Part shown: positions 45,661-56,100 of the stretch, in pieces
How the letters are laid out: every line of letters begins with the position of its first letter
Position numbering within the stretch: the stretch's first letter is position 1
NCBI GenBank assembly: GCA_020060625.1
Contig: JAGUZU010000051.1
Location: 1-64,000, forward strand
Source: Anaerolineales bacterium
GTDB taxonomy: Bacteria > Chloroflexota > Anaerolineae > Anaerolineales > Villigracilaceae
DNA: 64,000 bases
Reading direction: 5' to 3'
The notes under the pieces: generated by a model
Told to the model about the DNA's origin: nothing
Seen by the model: only the letters and a program-made list of their open reading frames with translations
Databases searched by the model: none
Position numbers and translations under genes: made by a program

Positions 45661-46272
45661 ATGCAGTCACAGCCGACCTTCACAGATAGATTGCGAACCA
45701 TTTTCAAAAAAATTTTGGATTCCATTGGCGGGTTTCTCAATGGGCTTGGCTTGACCCCGAACAGCATCACCCTGCTTGGGCTGGCTGGCACAACTGTTGG
45801 CGCCTGGTTTATTTCGCAGGGCAAAATGACAACGGGGGCGTTCGTCCTGCTGGCTTTTGTCCTTGTGGATGCCTTCGACGGCACGATGGCGCGTCTGCGC
45901 GGCGAACCCAGCGACTTCGGCGGCTTTGTGGATTCCGTCAGTGACCGGTACGCCGAACTCATCACTTTCGGCGGACTCCTCTATCACTTTCTTTCACACG
46001 ACGACGCGCTTGGCGCAATGGTCACGTTTGCCGCGGCATCCGGCTCTGTGCTGGTTTCGTATGTCAAAGCCCGCGCGGAAGGGTTGGGCTTTACCGCGAA
46101 AGTGGGGCTTCTCACCCGCGTCGAACGGTACATCGTTTTAATTCCGTTGCTTGTGTTCAATCAGCCGTTCATTGCGGTCTGCGTCATTGCCGCGCTTGGC
46201 AACGTCACCGCGCTGCAGCGTATCTTTCACGTCCGCGCGCAGGGGCACGAACGCATGAACGCCAAAGGATAA
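45661..46272 (+). CDS. CDP-alcohol phosphatidyltransferase
   Basis: DAFDGTMARLRGEPSDFGGFVDSVSDR. Confidence 0.92.
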   Translation: MQSQPTFTDRLRTIFKKILDSIGGFLNGLGLTPNSITLLGLAGTTVGAWFISQGKMTTGAFVLLAFVLVDAFDGTMARLRGEPSDFGGFVDSVSDRYAELITFGGLLYHFLSHDDALGAMVTFAAASGSVLVSYVKARAEGLGFTAKVGLLTRVERYIVLIPLLVFNQPFIAVCVIAALGNVTALQRIFHVRAQGHERMNAKG

Positions 46273-46274
46273 AC

Positions 46275-47075
46275 GTGGCGGAAGGCATTTCACTCGGACC
46301 GTTGTTCCTGCGTTGGAACGGCGTGTTGATCGCCCTCGGCATTTCGGCAGGGGCGCTGCTTGCTGGTTATGAAACCAAACGCCGCGGCGGCGACCCGGAG
46401 ATCATCTATTACCTGCTTCCGCCTCTCATCGGATGGGGATTGATCGGCGCGCGTCTCTGGCACATCTTCACCCCGCCTCTTTCCTCTGTTCAACTTGGTC
46501 TGACAACCGGGCATTATCTTACACATCCGCTGGATATGCTCGCGCTATGGATCGGCGGCTTGGGAATCCCCGGCGCGCTTCTCGGCGGGACCTTCGGGCT
46601 GTTCCTGTTTTCCCGCAAGCATGAACTTCCCTTTTGGCAATTGACCGATCTGCTTGCTCCCGGGCTTGCGCTCGCCCAGACGATTGGGCGCGTGGGCAAT
46701 TACTTCAACCAGGAATTGTACGGTTTGCCGGCAAATGTCCCCTGGGCGATTCTCATCCAACCCGACCATCGGTTGATCGGCTATGAAGAAATCGAGTACT
46801 ATCATCCGCTGTTTGCCTACGAAGTATTAATGAATATAATGAATGTGGCGCTGTTGTTATGGCTCTCCCGGAAATTCTTTCATCAACTTCAGGCGGGCGA
46901 TCTCTTCCTTGCCTATCTTTTGTTTTACTCCGCCGTCCGCTTCCTGCTCGAATTCCTCCGGCTGGACGTTGCATTAATGGCGGGAGTTAACGCCAATCAG
47001 GCATTTTTTGCTGTCTTGTTTGTGATCGCCGGAGGCGTTCTATATCGGCGGCATCGGTTTGCGCGGGAACTGTAA
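46275..47075 (+). CDS. lgt: Prolipoprotein diacylglyceryl transferase (GTG start)
   Basis: GRVGNYFNQELYG, multi-TM. Confidence 0.92.
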   Translation: MAEGISLGPLFLRWNGVLIALGISAGALLAGYETKRRGGDPEIIYYLLPPLIGWGLIGARLWHIFTPPLSSVQLGLTTGHYLTHPLDMLALWIGGLGIPGALLGGTFGLFLFSRKHELPFWQLTDLLAPGLALAQTIGRVGNYFNQELYGLPANVPWAILIQPDHRLIGYEEIEYYHPLFAYEVLMNIMNVALLLWLSRKFFHQLQAGDLFLAYLLFYSAVRFLLEFLRLDVALMAGVNANQAFFAVLFVIAGGVLYRRHRFAREL

Positions 47076-47151
47076 GGACTTTGTGAAGGGGGTAAGGCAG
47101 GGCGGGTAATAAAATAAGCCTGTCTCGTTTCTGAATTTACAAGGAATATCC

Positions 47152-48087
47152 ATGATAGAAACTCACGATCTTAGCAAGCAATTTCACGATTTTATGGCTG
47201 TGGATGGCGTGGATCTCTCGGTGCAGGCGGGAGAGATTTTGGCGTTATTGGGGCAGAATGGCGCAGGCAAGACCACCACTGTCCGCATGTTGACAGCGTT
47301 ACTGCGCCCATCTCGCGGGTGGGCGCGCGTGGCAGGTCATGACGTAGTCAAGAACGGGCATGACGTGCGCGCCTCGGTGGGGGTGTTGACCGAACAGCAT
47401 GGGTTGTACATGCGCATGACCGCCATCGAATACCTCGATTTCTTTGGGGAGGTCTACGGACTCGGCGCCCCTGCGAGAAAAAAACGCAGTGACAACCTGC
47501 TGGAATATTTTGGTCTGGCGGAAGCGGCAAAGCGCAGAATCGGCGAATATTCAAAGGGGATGCGTCAAAAACTCGCATTGGCGCGCGCCATGATGCACGA
47601 CCCCGGAGTCTTGTTGTTGGACGAGCCGACTTCCGCGATGGACCCCGAATCCGCGCGGCTGGTGCGGGATGAGATCGCGCGCCTCAAATCCTCGCGGCGG
47701 ACGATTGTCATCTGCTCGCATAATCTTACCGAAGTTGAATCTTTGGCGGATAAGATCGCGATCATTTACCGCGGACGAATTTTGATTCAAGGCACGCTCG
47801 ACGATCTAAAGCGCAGGGTATTGGGCGCGCCGGAATATGCGGTCAATTTTGCGGAACCGCGCGACTTGAACGGGCTGGAACTGCCGCAGGGGATGCAAAT
47901 GCTCGAGAAAACAGCGAGCAGTTTGAAGGTCCGTGTGGAGGCGCCGGAGGAGTCGAATCCAAAACTGTTGGAGATTCTTTCGTCGAAGTCCGTTCCCGTT
48001 GTGACGTTTCAGGAGGAGGCTCGCACGCTGGAGCAGGTCTATTTGAAGGTGATGGCGGAAGCGCGGGGAGGCGGGCATGTTCACTAA
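47152..48087 (+). CDS. ABC transporter ATP-binding protein
   Basis: GQNGAGKTTTVRML, GEYSKGMRQKLALARAM. Confidence 0.95.
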   Translation: MIETHDLSKQFHDFMAVDGVDLSVQAGEILALLGQNGAGKTTTVRMLTALLRPSRGWARVAGHDVVKNGHDVRASVGVLTEQHGLYMRMTAIEYLDFFGEVYGLGAPARKKRSDNLLEYFGLAEAAKRRIGEYSKGMRQKLALARAMMHDPGVLLLDEPTSAMDPESARLVRDEIARLKSSRRTIVICSHNLTEVESLADKIAIIYRGRILIQGTLDDLKRRVLGAPEYAVNFAEPRDLNGLELPQGMQMLEKTASSLKVRVEAPEESNPKLLEILSSKSVPVVTFQEEARTLEQVYLKVMAEARGGGHVH

Positions 48088-49510
48088 ACTCGCTCCGGTC
48101 TGGCTGGTGGCGAAGCGCGAACTGCGCGATCAATTTCGCGATTGGCGCGTTTTGCTGCCGATGGCGATCCTGACGTTGTGTTTTCCGTTTTTGATGAACG
48201 AGTTTGCGAAACAGACGGTGGATTTTTTGAATCAGTACAACGCGAATTTGATCCTCGACCGCCTCGTTCCGTTTTCGATCATGATCATCGGCTTTTTCCC
48301 GATCACGGTTTCGCTGGTGGTGGCGCTCGAGTCGTTCGTGGGGGAGAAGGAGCGCGGGACCATCGAGCCGTTGTTGAGCGCGCCGTTCGACGACTGGCAG
48401 TTGTATTTTGGGAAGCTGCTGGTCGGCGCGGCGACGCCGTTGATCGCGAGTTATCTTTCCATTGGGTTGTACCTGATCATGGTTTCTCGTCAGAACCTCA
48501 ACCTGCCCTCTCCTTCCGTGATGTTGCAGTTGATGCTGCTTACCACTGCTCATGCAGTGTTGATGGTGAGCGCGGCAATCGTGATCTCGGTGCAGTCCAC
48601 GTCGGTGAAGGCGGCGAACCTGCTGGCATCGTTCATCGTAATCCCCGTAGCCATTTTGATGCAGGGGGAGGCGGTGATGCTTTTCTGGGGTAACGAGCAG
48701 GTGTTGTGGCTTGGCGTTGCCGGCGTGATGATCATTTCACTTCTGCTCATCCGCGTGGGGATCGCCCACTTCCAGCGCGAATACCTGCTTGGACGCGAGA
48801 TCGACACCCTGAATGTAAAATGGATGTGGCGCGCGTTCGCGTCGAATTTCATCGGCGGCGCAGTTTCGCTGAAGGATTGGTATGGGCGCGTGCTTGGCGC
48901 GGCGCTTCGCCGCATTGTGCCTGCTGTGTTCGTTGTTGTGCTGATCGCGGGCGTAAGTTTGTGGATGAGTTACGACTGGGTCATCCAGAATCTCTCCGAG
49001 ACGGTTGCGCTGGCATCGCCTGAAGATATTCAAAAACTGGAGGAACGCGTTCGGGAATTGCCCGATCTCTCGAACCTTCGGGACCATCTCAGCGCATCGT
49101 CCCTGTTTTTGAATAACACCCGCGCGGTCACGGTTATCTTCCTGGCGGGCATGGTCTCGTTTAGCGTGCTGGGCATTCTTTTTTACATGATCAACATCGG
49201 GTTGATCGGCGGGGTGTTCGCGTTGTTTCAACTGCTGGGGATCCAGCCCCTGCCGATCTTTCTCGCGGGAGTCGCGCCGCACGGCGTCTTCGAGATCCCG
49301 GCTTTGATGATCGGAAGCGCGGTGGTGCTGTACATCGGCGCGGCGTTGGTCACTCCGCAGGCGGGCAGGTCCATGGGCGAGGTGATCCTTGAACTGCTGG
49401 CGGATTGGGCGAAGATATTCCTCGGCTTGATCCTGCCGCTGCTGGCGGTTGCCGCGGTGGTCGAAGCATACATTACCCCGGGTCTGTTGTTGCGCGTCAT
49501 TGGAAATTAA
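48077..49510 (+). CDS. ABC-2 type transporter permease
   Basis: Multi-TM; overlaps ATPase gene. Confidence 0.85.
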   Translation: MFTKLAPVWLVAKRELRDQFRDWRVLLPMAILTLCFPFLMNEFAKQTVDFLNQYNANLILDRLVPFSIMIIGFFPITVSLVVALESFVGEKERGTIEPLLSAPFDDWQLYFGKLLVGAATPLIASYLSIGLYLIMVSRQNLNLPSPSVMLQLMLLTTAHAVLMVSAAIVISVQSTSVKAANLLASFIVIPVAILMQGEAVMLFWGNEQVLWLGVAGVMIISLLLIRVGIAHFQREYLLGREIDTLNVKWMWRAFASNFIGGAVSLKDWYGRVLGAALRRIVPAVFVVVLIAGVSLWMSYDWVIQNLSETVALASPEDIQKLEERVRELPDLSNLRDHLSASSLFLNNTRAVTVIFLAGMVSFSVLGILFYMINIGLIGGVFALFQLLGIQPLPIFLAGVAPHGVFEIPALMIGSAVVLYIGAALVTPQAGRSMGEVILELLADWAKIFLGLILPLLAVAAVVEAYITPGLLLRVIGN

Positions 49511-49516
49511 GAAATA

Positions 49517-49543
49517 AAACCCTCCTCCAGTTTTGGAGGAGGG
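49517..49543 (-). terminator. Intrinsic terminator for the HNH gene
   Basis: Minus strand GCCCTCCTCC-AAAACT-GGAGGAGGG then TTTTATTTC. Confidence 0.75.
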
Positions 49544-49560
49544 CGCAATGGATACGGGGC

Positions 49561-50064
49561 TTACCAGCCTTTAATGTAAGGCTCCCATTCGCCGTTTTCC
49601 GAGAGATGTTTCCCGAAAATATACGAAGCGTTCGCGGGCGGCTCCTTTGGAATGTGCAGGAGATTCATGTGCATTTCATGCGCTTTTCGCCCGCCCTTGC
49701 GATGATTGCACATGGAACATGCGGTGACGACGTTCGTCCAGGTGTGTTGTCCGCCCATGTGGCGCGGGATGACGTGATCAATCGTCAGGCTGCCTTCGCG
49801 TTTGCCGCAATACTGGCAGGTATAATTGTCGCGGCGGAATATTTCACGGCGCGTTAATTTCACGCGCGGACGCGGCCGGTGAACTTGCGATTCAAGCCGG
49901 ATGACCGAGGGCCGCGGAAGCAGTTGTGAGATTGTATGGATGTATCCGCGTCCGTTCACGATCATCCCGGCTTTTCCGGCAAGCAGCAAGCCGACCGCCC
50001 GTCGCGTCGAGCATACATGGATTGGCTCGAAATTTGCGTTGAGTACCAATACAGGTTCGTACAT
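49561..50064 (-). CDS. HNH endonuclease family protein
   Basis: MYEPVLVLNANFEPIHVCSTRRAVGLLLAGKA; CQYCGKREGSLTIDHVIPRHMGGQHTWTNVVTACSMCNHRKG. Confidence 0.93.
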   Translation of the reverse strand: MYEPVLVLNANFEPIHVCSTRRAVGLLLAGKAGMIVNGRGYIHTISQLLPRPSVIRLESQVHRPRPRVKLTRREIFRRDNYTCQYCGKREGSLTIDHVIPRHMGGQHTWTNVVTACSMCNHRKGGRKAHEMHMNLLHIPKEPPANASYIFGKHLSENGEWEPYIKGW

Positions 50065-50151
50065 GGTTCCTCGGCGACCTGCGTGATTATACATCCAGTT
50101 TGAAAAATTCGTAAAATCCATCGAGAACGATTCGTTGCAGGAGCGTTTGAA

Positions 50152-51045
50152 ATGAAGATCATGATTGCGGGAGGGTCGGGGTTCCTGGGCGGCGAGTTGA
50201 GCCGTTCCTTTCTCGCGGACCGACACCAGGTTTACATTCTCACACGCGGCTCGCGCGTTTGGGAAGGCGCGCAGGCTGTGAAGTGGGACGGGCAGACGAC
50301 GCAGGGTTGGGGGCGCCTCGTAGAAGAAATGGATGTGATCATTCACATGGCAGGGAAGACGCTCGCCTCCTGGCCCTGGACTGCCGCGACCAAACAAGCC
50401 TTCTACGACTCCCGCCTCATTCCCGGACGCGCGCTTGTTCAAGCCATCCAAACCGCGACCCGCCGCCCAAGCCTTTTCATCCAAGCCTCCGGCATAAATT
50501 ACTACGGATTGCATGGCGAACTTGCCGATGAAACCACGCCTCCGGGGGACGACTTCCTCGCGCGACTCGCCGTCGAATGGGAGCGGGCAACCGAGCCCGT
50601 GGAAGCATTGGGAGTTCGGCGCGTGGTTTTGCGCTCGGCGGTGGCGCTTTCCCGAAACGGCGGCTTGCTCGGTTTGATGGCGCTTCCCATCCGGCTGTTT
50701 GTCGGCGGTCCGTACGGCTCCGGCAAACATGCCATGCCATGGATCCACATCCGCGATTGGGTGGGGGCGGTGCGGCATTTGATCCAGAACGAGCAGGCTC
50801 GCGGAGTGTATAACCTGATCGCGCCCACACCCACATCGAATGCGGAGTTCAATCGGGCGCTTGCGAGCGCTTTACGCCGACCTTATTGGTTTCCAACGCC
50901 CGCATTTTTGTTGAGGACCTTTTTGGGGGAGATGAGCGTCCTTATCCTCGAAGGACGGTTTTCCCAGCCCAAACGGTTGACCGAGTCTGGGTTCGAGTTC
51001 CAGTTTCCGGGTCCGCGCGAGGCGCTGACCGATCTGTTTGGATAA
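50152..51045 (+). CDS. TIGR01777-type NAD-dependent epimerase
   Basis: MKIMIAGGSGFLGGELSRSFLADRH. Confidence 0.88.
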   Translation: MKIMIAGGSGFLGGELSRSFLADRHQVYILTRGSRVWEGAQAVKWDGQTTQGWGRLVEEMDVIIHMAGKTLASWPWTAATKQAFYDSRLIPGRALVQAIQTATRRPSLFIQASGINYYGLHGELADETTPPGDDFLARLAVEWERATEPVEALGVRRVVLRSAVALSRNGGLLGLMALPIRLFVGGPYGSGKHAMPWIHIRDWVGAVRHLIQNEQARGVYNLIAPTPTSNAEFNRALASALRRPYWFPTPAFLLRTFLGEMSVLILEGRFSQPKRLTESGFEFQFPGPREALTDLFG

Positions 51046-51061
51046 CGTCAAAGGAGAGTTA

Positions 51062-51745
51062 ATGTCCATGAAAAAGTTTATCGTGTTTTTACTGGTTTTC
51101 CTCACAGCCTGTTTGCCCGCCGCGCAGGAACCGCAGGTTGTCCTGCCGCAGTTTCTCCCGACGGCGACAGCGTATATCGATTCATCGTCGTATCCAACTG
51201 CGGAAGTGGCGCTGGCTGAACCGAATCAAACCGCAAGCGGAATTGACATCCGACTGGATCGCGTGTGGGTGGAAGGCAAGGATGTGAATGCCAACGTTTG
51301 TTTTTCGCTGCCCGATACGTCGGACTGGTCCATCTGGGCGGCGAGCCTGACCTACGGCGAGACGGTGTTGCAGGAATACGGCACGACGCTGGCAAGCCTG
51401 CAGGAGCCGGTGGATGGTCAGATCGGGGTGCGGTGCGATACGCTGACTTTTGTAGTGCCGCCCGATGCCGACCTTTCCAATGCGACGATTGTGATCGATT
51501 CCATTGCGGCGACTCCGCGCGAAGGCGATTATTGCGACCTTTACATGCCGAAGATCCAACAAGCGCTGCTCGAACGCGGCATCGGCATCATGCTGGAGTG
51601 CGTGGATGTGAACGGCGCGTTGACCATGCAGATCGTCAGCAAGCCGCCGGAGATGACGCAGGAGCAGGCGGAGCAGATCGTTTACAGCGACGAGTTCTTT
51701 TCGGTGGCGGGTCCGTGGACGTTTCCGTTCGATTTGGCGCAGTAA
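51062..51745 (+). CDS. Predicted lipoprotein, unknown function
   Basis: MSMKKFIVFLLVFLTACLP lipobox. Confidence 0.7.
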   Translation: MSMKKFIVFLLVFLTACLPAAQEPQVVLPQFLPTATAYIDSSSYPTAEVALAEPNQTASGIDIRLDRVWVEGKDVNANVCFSLPDTSDWSIWAASLTYGETVLQEYGTTLASLQEPVDGQIGVRCDTLTFVVPPDADLSNATIVIDSIAATPREGDYCDLYMPKIQQALLERGIGIMLECVDVNGALTMQIVSKPPEMTQEQAEQIVYSDEFFSVAGPWTFPFDLAQ

Positions 51746-51762
51746 AATTCTTGTTGTATAAT
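51734..51762 (+). promoter_or_regulatory. Promoter TTGGCG-17-TATAAT of the tyrS leader
   Basis: Direct reading. Confidence 0.7.
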
Positions 51763-51768
51763 TGCCGC

Positions 51769-51816
51769 ATGTCTGGAAAGACCCCCGACTGCAAATCCTA
51801 TTACGCGCGCCCGTAA
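51769..51816 (+). CDS. Candidate attenuation leader peptide MSGKTPDCKSYYARP
   Basis: ATG 7 nt after the -10 hexamer; tandem TAT TAC codons; intrinsic terminator downstream; upstream of tyrS. Confidence 0.65.
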   Translation: MSGKTPDCKSYYARP

Positions 51817-51840
51817 TTCCCATTGCGATGGTGTGCAACG

Positions 51841-51876
51841 AACGCGCCCCTCATCATCGTGGGCGCGTTTTTGTTT
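51841..51876 (+). terminator. Intrinsic terminator in the tyrS leader
   Basis: AACGCGCCC-ctcatcatcgt-GGGCGCGTT followed by TTTGTTT. Confidence 0.85.
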
Positions 51877-51936
51877 GGAAATCCATTTTCAGACCTTAAA
51901 GGCTTCAAAAAACCTTTAGGATCTTGGGAGCATGTT

Positions 51937-53148
51937 ATGAACATCGAAGAACAAGTTGAACTTTTGATGCAGGGCACGGATTACGGCGATGAAGATTTGA
52001 AGAAAGCCATGTCCGCTGAACTGCGCGAACGTCTCTTGCTTGCCCAAAAAGAGAAGCGACCTTTGCGTGTCTATTGTGGATACGATCCCACGTCCACAGA
52101 TTTGCATTTGGGACATACCATCTCCATGCGGAAACTGCGCCAGTTTCAGGATTTGGGACATGAAGTCACTTTTTTGATCGGGAGTTACACGGCGCTGGTT
52201 GGCGATCCTTCGGACAAGAACAAGGCGCGTCCTGTCCTGACCGAGGAGCAGGTTGCCGAAAACGCGAAGACATACGCCGAACAAGCCTTCCGCGTGCTGG
52301 ACCGCGACAAGACGAAGATTCGGTATAACGGTGAGTGGCTTTCCAAGTTGACGCTGGTGGATTTGATCCGCCTGGGGCAGAACTTTACCGTGCAGCAATT
52401 TCTGGCGCGTGAGAATTTTTCCAAACGCCTCGATAAAGGCGAACCGATCTACCTGCACGAGACCTTCTACGCTTTGATGCAGGGATACGACGCTGTCGCC
52501 ATGGAAACGGACATCCAGGTCGGCGGCTCGGATCAGCTATTCAATATCATTGTGGCGGGGCGCAAGTTGCAAGAGGCGCTTGGTCAAAAGCCGCTGGTGG
52601 GAATCATTACGGGCATCCTGCCGGGAACGGACGGCATGCAAAGAATGTCCAAGTCCACCGGAAACATTGTGCCGATCAACACGGGCGCGAACGACTTGTT
52701 TGGCAAGTTGATGTCTGTGCCGGATTCGGCGATGGGCGTTTATATGCGTCTGGTCACGCGCTGGAATCCGCATGACATTGCGAAGATCGAAAAGGATGTG
52801 GAATCCGGCGCGCTTCATCCGCGCGATGCGAAGATGAAGATGGCGAAGGAGATTACGAGTATTTTCTATGGCGATGACGAAGCAGAGTCCGCGCAGGAGG
52901 CTTTCGTCAAGACCTTTCAGCAAAAGGAAATTCCGGATGACATGCCGGAATATTCCCTGCAGGAGGGTCAGACCGTGGTGGATGTGATTCTGGGCGCAAA
53001 ACTTGCCGAGAGTAAAAATAAGGCTCGCGCGTTGATCGATCAAAAAGGCGTTCGTTTGGACGGCGAAGCGCTGGAGCGCGGCGATGCGCCCTTCCCGCAT
53101 CCCGGCATCTTGCAGGTTGGGAAGCGGCGGTTTGTAAGAGTGAAGTAG
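51937..53148 (+). CDS. tyrS: Tyrosyl-tRNA synthetase
   Basis: YCGYDPTSTDLHLGHTI, QVGGSDQLFNI, RMSKSTGN. Confidence 0.96.
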   Translation: MNIEEQVELLMQGTDYGDEDLKKAMSAELRERLLLAQKEKRPLRVYCGYDPTSTDLHLGHTISMRKLRQFQDLGHEVTFLIGSYTALVGDPSDKNKARPVLTEEQVAENAKTYAEQAFRVLDRDKTKIRYNGEWLSKLTLVDLIRLGQNFTVQQFLARENFSKRLDKGEPIYLHETFYALMQGYDAVAMETDIQVGGSDQLFNIIVAGRKLQEALGQKPLVGIITGILPGTDGMQRMSKSTGNIVPINTGANDLFGKLMSVPDSAMGVYMRLVTRWNPHDIAKIEKDVESGALHPRDAKMKMAKEITSIFYGDDEAESAQEAFVKTFQQKEIPDDMPEYSLQEGQTVVDVILGAKLAESKNKARALIDQKGVRLDGEALERGDAPFPHPGILQVGKRRFVRVK

Positions 53149-53152
53149 GCTG

Positions 53153-53191
53153 AAAAAAGCGCGGTGAGGTTTTCATCATCGCGCTTTTTTC
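53153..53191. terminator. Convergent terminator between tyrS and the GAF/HD-GYP gene
   Basis: AAAAAAGCGCG...CGCGCTTTTTT. Confidence 0.75.
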
Positions 53192-56100
53192 TTTTCGCCT
53201 TTGGTTGTTCCTTTTTTGGGAGGCGTTTTTTTACCGACGGACTTTTTCTTCTTGCGTGAAGGGTTTGAATGCGCGACCTTCGGTTTTGATTCCAACAATT
53301 GATGGAAGGCGCTCAGGATTTGTGGATCGAATTGTTTGCCGGAAAGATCGGCAATGTATTTCATCACATCCGGCTCCTCCCAGGCTTTGCGATAGGGGCG
53401 GTCTGAAAGCAGGGCATCCCAAACATCCACCACGGCAAAGATGCGGGCTGGCAGGGGGATTTCCCCGCCCTTCAATCCGCGGGGATAGCCGCTTCCGTTC
53501 CACCATTCGTGATGGCAGTAGGGGATGTCCAATGCGGGACGAAGGTAGGGGATGGAGGAAAGCAGGTCGTAGGCATACTGCGGATGTTTTCTCATCTCGA
53601 ACATTTCTTCGTCTGTGAGGGAGGTGGGTTTTCGGAGGATGCTGTCTGGAACGCCCATTTTGCCGATGTCGTGCAGCAGCGCGCCGCGGCGAATGTGAGT
53701 CAATTCGGCTTCGGGAATGCCCATTTGCCGCGCCAGTTCCATGGTCAGGTTTGTGACGCGCTGGGTATGTCCCTGGGTTTCCTTGTCGCGCAGCTCCAGC
53801 GCTTTTCCCCATCCTTCGAGGGTGGTGTCGTAGGCGAGGGAAAGTTCCTGGTTGGTGCGTTGCAGGTTTTCGAAGAGCTGGGCGTTGTCGATTGCGATGG
53901 TCGCCTGCCCGGCAAGGGTTTGCAGAAAATCCATCCAGTCATCATTGGGTGCGAACGGCTGTTTGAAATAGGTTTCAAGGATGCCTCTCGCGGCTCCTTT
54001 GCTGAAAAGCGGGATGGCGTAATAGCTTCTGAATTTTTCGCCGGCGAGCAGGTTGGTGTGGGGATAGTCGAATTCCTTTTCCAGGTCGGCGATGTGGACC
54101 GGTCTGCGATTAAGGAGAATTTGACCGGCAAAGCCGTCTCCAATACTAAGCGATGCGTTGTGCAGTTCCCTGTTTTGGAAGCCGCTGGCAGCGTAATAAT
54201 CCAGCATCTGGCTGTCCGGATTAAAGACAAGGATGGATGCGGCGCTGACGCCCATTTTCGAGATCAAATGTTCGGTGATGATATGCAGTGTGATGCGCAG
54301 ATCGAGGCTGGACGTGATCGCTGTGTCCATTTCGCGCAGCGCGGTTAACCTTCGAACCTGCTCGTCGCTTCTTTCATAAAGGTTGGAACGATGGATTGCA
54401 TTTCCCGCAATCTCCGCAATTGTGGTGATGAGGCGCGCGTAATGCGTTTCGATTTTTCGCGGCGTTTTCATCGCCACGACGATGACGCCAATGATTTCGG
54501 ACGTGGTGCGAATTGGAATTGCAATGCCGCTCCAGCCTTGTTCGAAGTAAAACGCATTTTCTGGAATGACTGCCATGTCGCTGGTGAGTTCCAGGCTGAT
54601 ATGCGATGTTCCGCTGGAGTAAACCTTTCCGACGACGCCTTCGTTGGGTTTGAAGGTGTTTTTTGGCATGTCTTTTAACTTCCCGCTAAGCACCTGCGGG
54701 ATCAACAGGTTGTCGCGGGGATCGTATAACCAAATGGCGGCGGAATCGGTTCCTGTGCTTGATTTGATTTCCTCCAAAAGAATCGGAAGCATTTCTTTCA
54801 TATCGCGCGCGGCGCGAAGCGCGTACGATACCCGGCTGACCATCTCCAATTCCTCCAACCTTTGGCTGGTCTCGGTATACAGCCTCACATTTTCGAGCGA
54901 AGCGGCGGCTTGCTGCGCAAACGTTTGCGCGGCGGTGGCGTCGTTCTGTGTGAAAGCGTTTGGAGCGCGGCTGTCCACCGTTATATATCCGATGACCTGT
55001 CCGCGCGAGATTAGTGGGACGCCCATCCAGCCGCGCACATGTTCCGAATCGCCCCATTTTTCGAAGCGCGGATCCTCCCTGCAATCATCAATGATCAGGG
55101 TCTGTCCGGTTTCATCGATGATTTTGCATAGGGCGTTGTCCGAAGAAAACGTTTGTCCCACTGCTTTTTCCGGGTTGGGCAACCCTCTGGTGGCTGTAAT
55201 ACGGACGCGATCCCCTTCTTCGATCTCCAAAACGGATGCGCTGTCGTAAGGCGCGATCTTATACAGCCATTCCAGGATGGCGCGGTGCAGGGAGGGAAGG
55301 TCCAATAGATTGGTAAGGGCGGTGGCAGCCTGCCTGACGGTTTCAGCGGTCTCCCGTCGTTTTTTCTCAAGTTCGAAGATGCGCGCTTTTTCAATGACGG
55401 TTGCGGCTTGATTGGCAAAGGTTTGCACCTGGGTTGCATGTTCCTCTGAATATCTCCCGGGGGTCATACTATCCAGGTTGAGAAAACCGATTAAAGTGTC
55501 CTGGGAGAACATGGCGGCGGACATCCAGCCTCGAATGTATTCAGTGCCGGTCCATTGTTCGAATACAACCTCTTTTTGGGCGTCTTCGATGATTAAAGGC
55601 TTGCGATTTTCAGCCACATGCCTCCATTTGTTAGTGATGGGAAATTCGCGTCCGATGTGATATTCCTCCGGCAGGTTCCGTTTTGCCGCGAGCCAGAGGT
55701 TATCTCCCTGATTCAACATGATGGACGCGCTGTCGAAGGGAGCCAGTTTTTGCAGCCAGTCGAGAATAATTTCATAAAGGTCGTTGATGTCCAGCGTTGC
55801 GGTCAGGGAGGATGTGGCGAGACTCAGTTGTTCCGCTTCCCTGCGGCGGCGTTGTTCAAGTTCGAATAGACGGGTGTTCTCGATTGCCACTGCCGCCTGA
55901 TTGGCAAATGTCTGCGCGATGGCGGCGTGTTCCTCGTTGAAGAAGCCGGGTATTCTGCTGTCCAGATTTAGAAAACCGATCAATTTATTTTGCGCGATGA
56001 GCGGGATTCCCATCCAGCCTCGGATGTAGTTCGTCGCCTCGAATTTGACGAAACGATCATCTGTTTGAACGTCATGGATGATCACAGGCTGGCGCAGTTT

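Noticed and set aside
50065-50778. N-terminal extension of the HNH ORF
   Set aside because: The segment is antisense to the epimerase at 50152-51045; the recognisable HNH protein starts at MYEPVLVLN (50064).
51763-51936. T-box riboswitch upstream of tyrS
   Set aside because: No recognisable T-box sequence or specifier-loop arrangement; the leader-peptide attenuator explains the terminator better.
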